From positions 127,062,833 through 127,126,832 of the forward strand of contig OW799233.1 of NCBI GenBank assembly GCA_941918925.1: a DNA stretch of 64,000 nucleotides. Direction: 5' to 3'. The first letter of the stretch is position 1; each line of letters starts with the position of its first letter. The position numbers and the translations under genes are program-made. Of the stretch, positions 57,244-64,000 are shown in pieces. This DNA comes from Phyto melanocephala (Eukaryota > Arthropoda > Insecta > Diptera > Rhinophoridae). The notes under the pieces are model-generated. The model searched no databases and was not told the origin of the DNA. It saw only the letters and a program-made list of their open reading frames with translations.

Positions 57244-57595
57244 ACCATGAATAGACTAACAAAGAACGCTTGAAACTGATTGCATCTTATTATCGAAATT
57301 CGTGATGTATGTGAAATATGTTTCCTATATTATTGTCGACATATTTATTTGCTGTACTTCACCCAAAACGATGCATTTTTTGGTGCAGTTTCTGGGCGGG
57401 CGGTATCATTCGAACCTACTTCTTCAAGAATGACGTATATCTCAGTCCATATATCAAAGTACCTTGCGATGATTATTTTTGTTTTTTGACAATTGGTTTT
57501 AACAAGAGGTTGCCATACGTCACGAGGGCCCATGAACTTTTTAAGAGGCGAGTTTGGTAAGAAATTAAACTGACGAGCAGATTTCTTATTTCGTA
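57244..57595 (+). pseudogene. Second rosa-like mariner fossil, internally deleted
   Basis: ATGAATAGACTAACAAAGAA...ATTATCGAAATTCGTGATGT matches the 5' end of the transposase at 53175 at DNA level. The sequence then jumps to GCATTTTTTGGTGCAGTTTC...CTTCTTCAAGAATGACG (57372-57437), equivalent to 53718-53783. After a gap it reaches CGTCACGAGGGCCCATGAAC...GGCGAGTTTGGTAAG, equivalent to 53903-53950. So three blocks of one gene survive. Confidence 0.7.
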
Positions 57596-57601
57596 TCTTT
57601 T

Positions 57602-57690
57602 TACGCATTTACTGTATTCACAAGGTATCCTAAATAGGACAACACATTAAACATACCATACACCGTAGTTTTATTTTAATCAAATCATTT
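57602..57690. repeat. Dispersed repeat, uninterrupted copy
   Basis: ACGCATTTACTGTATTCACAAGGTATCCTAAATAGG... through CACATTAAACATACCATACA...CCGTAGT matches two separated pieces at 60418-60450 and 61350-61397. Confidence 0.7.
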
Positions 57691-59614
57691 ATTCCGACTT
57701 AAGATCATTTTCTTATTATAAAACTTGTAAACATTTTAGATTATTAAAATATTGTTGCGATATTAGCCGATTGGTTTGGAGAAAACATGAGGAAAATGTT
57801 ATTTAATAAGAAGGAAAAAAAATATATTAGAAATAAAGTGATATGCTTGCCATTTGGTTTTACTAGTTTTATTAAATTCAAACAAAAATACTAGTTTCAA
57901 TTTACATACGAAGTATAACGATAAAGAGTGGTGATGATGAAATCGTAACAGCAAATAAAGGAAATATTCGAAAGCAATATTAACAATAACAAAAATTATT
58001 AAGAATATTTTATACAAACAATATTTATAAAATAACCATTCAGCTTAACTCTCAACTCTCTGCAACACCCTTTCCTACGCGCTACAACACATTTAAGGAT
58101 TAAAACAAACAAATCATTTCTAACATACAATACACAAACGAAAAAGAAATTATATTTCTGATGGAACTCCACCGGAAGCACACCACAAAATGCTACAAAT
58201 GAAATGAAACTCATTAGTAATTCATTCAATTCATTCATTTTGATAATGATAGCGTTATAATTACAGTCATCTAATGATGACAATAAATACTAATGGACAA
58301 ACGTTAATACGTATTTAATGTCGTTTTCATACAAAACGACCATAAGAACAGCGACGAACGAAAAAAACAGAACTCTTTGTTTTATTTGCACCTCACTTGT
58401 TCCTTGCCTCTTTGTGTCCGGTCATATTCTTGACAGGATGGCCCTCAGAGCAAGCAGTGTTAACTGACATTGGTTGAAACGAAACTACAACACATTTTTG
58501 TACAGATTGTCGCGAACAAAATAAAATTAGTGGAAATGAGTAATAAATACTTGTACACAGAAATTGGAACAATTGAAATTGATGAACAGAAAATGTCACC
58601 AGCAGAGCATTAATAAATTGTATTTGCTTGAAATAAATAAAACAAAGTTAAATAAATGAAAGAAATAAAGGATGGATGGATGGATGGATGGGTACAGGAA
58701 TAAATGACATAAAATGTAAAAAATCATTCTCGATCGTCATTAACACAAACAAATTATTAAATATGTATTTAGAAAATATTTAATTGTAATGATTAATGCT
58801 TTCATTTGTATATTTGCTCATTACTTTAATGTTAATTTTTACATTAAACATTTCGTAACCTTCTCTCGTAGAAAAGCTTAATTCAATAAATTGAATTTTA
58901 CAGGAGAGGAAAAAAACTTGATAACATTTTTATATTAAATATAAATCTGTGAATGCAGATCACTTTAAAACAACAACTTAAAAACAAATATTAATATTTT
59001 TTCTGCAAACAACGATTTTTTGTTTACTGGTCGGCGTGAGAAACTGAATTTTCAAAAACAAAATTTCTTATAAAAGAAGCTAATTTACAGGGTGTCCTAA
59101 GTATTGTATTGTCAAAATTTTTAAAACTTTTACAACAAACAATACAATATTTTCATTAAAAAAATTGTTGGAAAATTGTGACTTTATGGCTTTATGTGAC
59201 TTACAGGCCAACTTAATAAATACGTAATATTCCACTGAGCGGTAACGCTGTGGTGACAAAACCTAAACAAGAGCGTCAACGTCGTGTAATGAACAATAAC
59301 GTTCACCTTTGTGTTTTAATAAAACTCACTCAATAAAAAATAATATCGGTAGATTACCCTGAACATAGCCAAAATGGCATTAATTTTAAACAATTACAAA
59401 AGTAAAAAAAAACACAACAGCAGTAGTACTGCAGCCAACTTCCATACCTAACGCCTTGTCAAAATTAAATTGGATTAGATAAGAATTTTTAACAGCAAAA
59501 AAATGCTTGCCGTTCTTCTTTAGGTTTGGCTGTTAGGCCTTCTTGTCGAAGGGCGTCTTAAAATAAATATTTTATAAATTTTTGCAGTGCAAATGAGCAC
59601 TACTTGATTTAAAA
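57691..59614. other. AT-rich DNA without recognisable gene
   Basis: No motif-bearing ORF was found. It includes a (GATG)n run at about 58671-58692. Confidence 0.5.
58671..58692. repeat. (GATG)n microsatellite
   Basis: Five to six GATG units. Confidence 0.85.
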
Positions 59615-60337
59615 CAAGTAACAGTGCTATATTCGGCCGTGCCGAATCTTATATACCCTTCACAACGTGTAGTCATGCAATAACAATTGTTTGTATCACC
59701 ATTCATCCCATATAAAATACGTGCATACGTACACGTTAGAATAAATGTGGCATCGAATCTCAGCTGAGCCAAAAAAAATTTATTTTATTTTATTTAATAT
59801 ATTATTTATATTTTATTATTTTTTTTTATATTTTTTTTAAATTTTTTTAGAAAAATTTTTTTTTAAATTTTTTTAAAATTTTTTTTTTTTAGTTTTTTTT
59901 ATTATTTTTTTTTTATTTTTAATATTTTTCTTTTTTTTTGTAATTTTTTTTGTTTGGTATGTTTTTTACATGTATGTATGTATGTATGTTGTTGTTGTAA
60001 TTGTGAAAAAAAAACGAGGTGGTCGTGGTTTTTTGCTCATATCTCAGAAAGTTATGGGACGATTCAGCTGAATTTCAATAGCGATTCATTCCTGGATATT
60101 TCCAAGAGATTGATACCATATACAGATCTGAGGAACATATAGTTGCTTCTAAAAGTTGATTTCAACCAACACACTGACAGACGGGCAGACGGACAGACGG
60201 TCAGGGCTTAATCGACTCCTCTATTCATAAGCTTTCAGAAAATATATACTTTATGGGGTCGGAAATGAAAATTGTAGAAATTACAAACGGAATGACAAAG
60301 CTATATATACCCTTGTGCACCACAGGTGAAGGGTATA
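59615..60337 (-). mobile_element. INE-1-like element, rearranged
   Basis: A 3' half (CAAGTAACAGTGCTATATTC with CGGCCGTGCCGAAT) runs to about 59730. It joins a plus-oriented tRNA-like piece, GTGGCATCGAATCTCAGCTG (near 59748), then a T-rich spacer, then the inverted 5' half (TGCTCATATCTCAG, CAGACGGGCAGACGG, TTTATGGGGTCGGAAATGAA) ending CACCACAGGTGAAGGGTATA. One inner segment is thus flipped relative to its neighbours. Confidence 0.75.
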
Positions 60338-60417
60338 ATAAGATTAAGTTAATAGAACAAACCGCGCATCAAAAAAATTTTTGCATTTTGTAAGCAGTGC
60401 AGTCCCAAATCCTTTAA

Positions 60418-60450
60418 CGCATTTACTGTATTCACAAGGTATCCTAAATT
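60418..60450. repeat. Left piece of interrupted dispersed repeat
   Basis: ACGCATTTACTGTATTCACAAGGTATCCTAAAT is the same string as at 57604. The continuation resumes at 61350. Confidence 0.75.
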
Positions 60451-60594
60451 TAAATGTTCTAAAATAATAACATAAAAAAATATGACTGTTGAAGACGACC
60501 CTTCGTAACTAAATGTGATGTATTAAATTTAAATCGCCAATTTCGATAAATTTTTGATAACAGATTTCTTAACGGGCTTCAGAGGCGATTGCTT

Positions 60595-61290
60595 ATACCC
60601 CTTTCTCATTGGGAAAGTCACTTGCTCAAGTTAGTTTTTTATTTTCTTTTATTTTTCTTTGAACTTGCTTTCATGTTCAGACTCAGCAACTGACTTGCCC
60701 AAGTTTCGTTCTCTTTTACTTATTATACTCTTCACACAGTGAAAAAGGGTATATATAGGTTTGTCATTCCGTTTGAAATTTCTACAATTATCAATTATCT
60801 ACACATACATACAAACGTGGTATACTGGTTAGAGTGAGCCAAAAAATTTTTTTTATTTTATATTTTATTCAAATTTTTATTGTTTTATTTTTAATTTTTC
60901 TTTTAATTTATTTTTTTTAAGCACATAAGTAAACTAAATGTATAATATTACAATGGGATGTTTTTATATATGTATGTTTTGTATGTACGTATTTCATATG
61001 AGATAAATGGTGACATAAACAATTGTTGTTGCATGACAACACGTTGTGAAGGGTTTATAAGATTCGGCATGGCCGAATATAGCACTCTTGTTTGTTTTTA
61101 TTACTCTTTTGTTTTTGGTTTCTCAACAAAAACTTGCTCGTACTTGCCGAGTACAGGCAAGTGTGTACTCAAAAATGAGCAAGTTTCTTCCTCTTAACCC
61201 GACCTTACCCCTTTTGCCTATAAACACAACACTTGCGCAAGTCACTTGCGCAAGTGACTTGCCTAGTCTGAAAGCCGTGTTACGAATATT
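60595..61290. repeat. ACTTGCGCAAGT-rich region split by an INE-1-like copy
   Basis: The left part has CCCCTTTCTCATTGGGAAAG and TCACTTGCTCAAGTTAG. The right part has AACTTGCTCGTACTTGCCGA, two perfect 12-bp palindromes ACTTGCGCAAGT (near 61230-61255) and TGACTTGCC. The repeated CACTTGCxCAAGT words suggest the ends of a small inverted-repeat element. The INE-1-like copy at 60724-61096 lies between. Confidence 0.5.
60724..61096 (+). mobile_element. INE-1-like element, internally deleted
   Basis: It has the start hairpin TATACTCTTCACACAGTG...AAAGGGTATA, then TTTGTCATTCCGTTTGAAAT. It jumps to ACATACATACAAACGTGG and a shortened tRNA-like GGTTAGAGTGAGCC, a short T-rich spacer, CAATGGGATG and the end ATTCGGCATGGCCGAAT...CTTGTTTGTT. 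About 250 bp of the 5' half is missing. Confidence 0.8.
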
Positions 61291-61349
61291 ACAGACAACT
61301 CTTCTTAGCAGGCTCTTAGCCAATCGCCGCAGGTGCCTGAATAGTTATG

Positions 61350-61397
61350 ACAACACAATAAACATACTATACACAGTAGTATTATTTAAAAATAGTT
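61350..61397. repeat. Right piece of interrupted dispersed repeat
   Basis: GACAACACAATAAACATACT...ACACAGTAGT matches GACAACACATTAAACATACC...ACACCGTAGT at 57636-57672. Confidence 0.65.
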
Positions 61398-62603
61398 TTT
61401 ACTTGAGTAGCAACAACAACTTTTTCATACTATTGCGAAATCCTAGAAAATTATGACAATATGTTAGGACAACTTGTGAATACTTTAATTGTATATATTA
61501 AAATGTATGTCTTCTGTAACGCGTATTATTTCAGCTGCAGAAATATAGGAGACAAATTTATTTCAGCAGTGCGTTAAGAGAAGAAATTATTAAATAAAGA
61601 AATGAATACTACTGCTGGTAGGGATGGAATTATTTCAAAAAGAGATCTAGTTATGTATAAGATCTATATAATAAGATATCGCATAAAGCTTGTCTTCTAC
61701 AAGCGCTCCTACTTAGAATAATTTAAGCTTTAAGTAAGGGATTCGGAAAGCGCTGTTTGGTAATGAAGCTTTTTTGTTAGTGTTTACAGTCATACGACAA
61801 ATTTTTGCTACTAACTAAAAAGTATTTGTTATTATAATAAATTGGTAATGCACAATAACTTAAAGGAGAGAAATAATATTTATCTAAAAGCTGGCAAATT
61901 GGTTCTCAATATAGATAATGCAAAATTCATATAAATTTAAATAAAAAGAATATACAAATTTTTTAATGTCAACATTCTATTTCTATTATCAAAGATAGAT
62001 ACAATTAAAATGTTAACAACTCTCAAGACACTCGATAACAGTCGAACTTCGCTATATAAAAATTGTCTACAATAAAGCCTTAATACTATGAATTGATTCT
62101 AAGCCTGCAGCTTTTTAGTTTTATTTTTAGCGTATCTCATAATAATGAATTGTCATTATGTTTATTTTTATTCTCAATTAAATTTAGAACTCGTGTTTCT
62201 TATCTCCACATAATTAACAGGATTTTTTATTACGCTTATTAACAACACTGTGTGCCGATAACCAAGGCATCCCTGCATGGTGTCCAACTTTTTATATCCT
62301 TCACCGTGTGTGCAAGGTATATACAGGTTTGTAATTCAAGGTTAAATATTGTGTAAAAAAATATAGTCAGCTTTGCTGGCATCTCTACCTGTAAAAGTGT
62401 ACCCTGGATCTCAATAGAAAAAAAGTATAGGAAAGCACAAAAGAAAACTCGTTTTTAATGAACAAAAGTGTATTAAAAAGTTTTGTTGAGGGATAAATCA
62501 CGATTTTCAACCTTGGTGTTCAGGGGACTGTTAATGTTTCGGTTTTTTAAATAAATTGACTATTTTTTCGTTTTTTTCTTAATTTTTATTTAAATATATA
62601 AAA
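61398..62603. other. AT-rich DNA without recognisable gene
   Basis: It contains only an INE-1-like end fragment (62293-62350). Confidence 0.5.
62293..62350 (+). mobile_element. INE-1-like 5' terminus, solo remnant
   Basis: TATATCCTTCACCGTGTGTG...AAGGTATATACAGGTTTGTAAT is the degraded family start hairpin. The rest is absent. Confidence 0.55.
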
Positions 62604-62720
62604 GGGCCGTATTCATAAAAAATATTTTAGGTTTAGTGAAGGCTTATTTGACAAATTTCTCTACAACATCTGTCAAATAAGCCCATAATAAACCTAAAAT
62701 ATTTTTTATCAATACGGCCC
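62604..62720. repeat. Palindromic MITE (117 bp), GGGCCGTATT ends
   Basis: GGGCCGTATTCATAAAAAAT...TTTAGGTTTA pairs with TAAACCTAAAATATTTTTTA...AATACGGCCC. GGCTTATTTGACAAAT pairs with CTGTCAAATAAGCC around a short centre at about 62662. Near-perfect foldback. Flanks are AT-rich and the duplication is unclear. Confidence 0.85.
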
Positions 62721-63546
62721 ATATATTTTTAATTTGTTAAACGTTTTTCTTTATATTTTTGTACACAATTTTTTGTTTTTTCTTTGTTTATATCTTTTTT
62801 AAGGCTAGTTCAGATATGCCAGCGGTTAGCTGCAAGATTTCAAATGGAAATGAAACATGATTCGGACGCGAATCTTAAATAAGAGAGCAAACCTCGAATT
62901 TCGCTGTCCTCGTGAACATAGTTTTAACGAACACCTAACAGGTGTAAATTGGTGTAAAAGTTGTGTTAATGTACATACATAAGTAGAAAGGAAAGTAAAG
63001 GTTGGAACCACAGTACACTTATTCAGGTGGCGGTGCCAGCCCAGCTGATTATTTATTTTTTTAAAAAATAAAAATTAAGTTTGCCGTTTTCTTACATTTG
63101 AGATTTTTATGGACAATCGCAACTGCCAGCCCTATAATTGTTGGTTTGGGTTTCTTAAATAAAATTTTCTCATCATTAATTTTCTTGTTCATAATGTTTA
63201 TCGAAATAAAGAAAATCCAATTAACCTGTTAAGTAAATAACCTTAAAATGTACCCCATTTCCTTTCATCTTATTCACTACGTAGTGCTGTGCAATGACAA
63301 TAAAAATGTTCATTGTATTGTATGCCTTTAGAACCTTTTTTCTAAGGGTTTACTTTACCTTGACCTTTTTGATGTTAAGTTTTGTAAGCTTTTTTCTTTT
63401 TTATTTTTAAACTACTTAGATTTACAGTTTTTCTAGACAAATTCTTTAATATAATTGTCATTGTTGTTGTCAACAACTATAGTTCAATAAGTTGAGTATC
63501 ATTATGAAAATATAATAAATTATTTAAAAATCATTTCAACATTTAA
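62721..63546. other. AT-rich DNA without recognisable gene
   Basis: Nothing recognised. Confidence 0.5.
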
Positions 63547-64000
63547 CAAGTAAGAAAGCTATATTCGGTCGTGCTGAATCTGATAATGCCCTTAACCATC
63601 ATGTACTTAGGTACAATGACTACTAGATTTTAGATTTAATGTTATACACCGTTTTGCTTTATTATTTTCAACGCCATCTTTAATTTGAATTTCTTCATAG
63701 TTAGCTGTATTCTACTAGTCAAGTCCTTTTACTTGATACCCTTATAGATGGGTTTAAGAAAAGAAAAAATACCGCCATTTTGTTCCAGATGCCATCTTGA
63801 ATTCGACCTATTTCGCATCTTAATGTAATCAACTAATCAAGACCTTAAATTTAATGCCAATATTGAGGGGATAAAACGGATTTATAATTAAATGATTTAA
63901 CCCACATATAAATTTGTTGTAAGTAGTTTTATAGTGGAGACTATCACGGATTTTAAATATCTGTGACCTTCTCCGAGAAAAGCGACCTAGCGTGTCGAAA
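63547..64000 (-). mobile_element. INE-1-like element, subfamily 2, runs off the right edge
   Basis: CAAGTAAGAAAGCTATATTC, then CGGTCGTGCTGAATCTGATA and GCCCTTAACCATCATGTACT. It holds two internal modules, CTACTAGTCAAGTCCTTTTA (63712) and CAACTAATCAAGACCTTAAA (63829), about 117 bp apart, like those at 7460 and 39870. The other end lies outside the window. Confidence 0.65.

Overview
This is a very AT-rich eukaryotic window from an insect. I see no intact host protein-coding gene, rRNA or tRNA gene. Everything recognisable is transposable-element (TE) sequence, simple repeat, or a short fossil of coding DNA. The TE mix points to a brachyceran fly, probably a muscoid/calyptrate: many INE-1/DINE-1-like (Helentron-associated) elements with the flanking phrase CCGACCCCATAAAGTATATA, Jockey-like LINEs, a Ty3/gypsy element with a tRNA-Leu primer site, a DD41D 'rosa'-type mariner and DD34E Tc1 elements. 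The taxon is inference; the family calls come from motifs read directly.

Layout. 1-1721 is the 3' part of a broken Jockey-like LINE. 3755-5545 is a piggyBac-like shell keeping the first 56 codons of a minus-strand ORF and carrying a nested LINE fragment. 7301-9008 is an old INE-1-like element with a younger, opposite-strand copy nested in it. 10460-15028 is a young Ty3/gypsy LTR element (530-bp LTRs with one mismatch by eye, TSD ATAT) whose 1021-codon ORF joins Gag and protease to integrase with the reverse transcriptase missing. 15050-15645 is another LINE fossil. 18043-18770 and 51086-51951 are two members of a family built from 120/123-bp repeats around a GGGCGTGGC...GCCC hairpin.

22405-25470 is a cluster of INE-1-like modules: four tandem end-modules, one full copy and one half copy, with a hAT dimerisation-domain fragment between them. 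28440-30540 holds three small transposase fossils: pogo-like, mariner and Tc1. 36810-37147 is a 109-bp-armed inverted repeat around a hammerhead-like motif. 40045-41646 is a nearly intact Tc1 element with ~215-bp inverted repeats. 44457-45794 is a non-autonomous element ending in CACAGTG/CACTGTG with a 5-bp CGGTC duplication, best explained as Transib-like, the superfamily related to RAG1.

46514-46763 is a 35-bp minisatellite. 47400-47522 is a GC-rich scrap of a bacterial-looking M17 leucyl aminopeptidase, next to a palindromic MITE. 53013-54666 is a dead rosa mariner containing a tRNA-derived SINE with target-site duplication. The rest (56.8-64 kb) holds further INE-1-like copies, a second rosa fossil, palindromic MITEs and an interrupted repeat.

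The elements do not form a pathway. The window records successive nested insertions, probably in intergenic or large-intron DNA. The youngest events appear to be the LTR element and the 40-kb Tc1 element.
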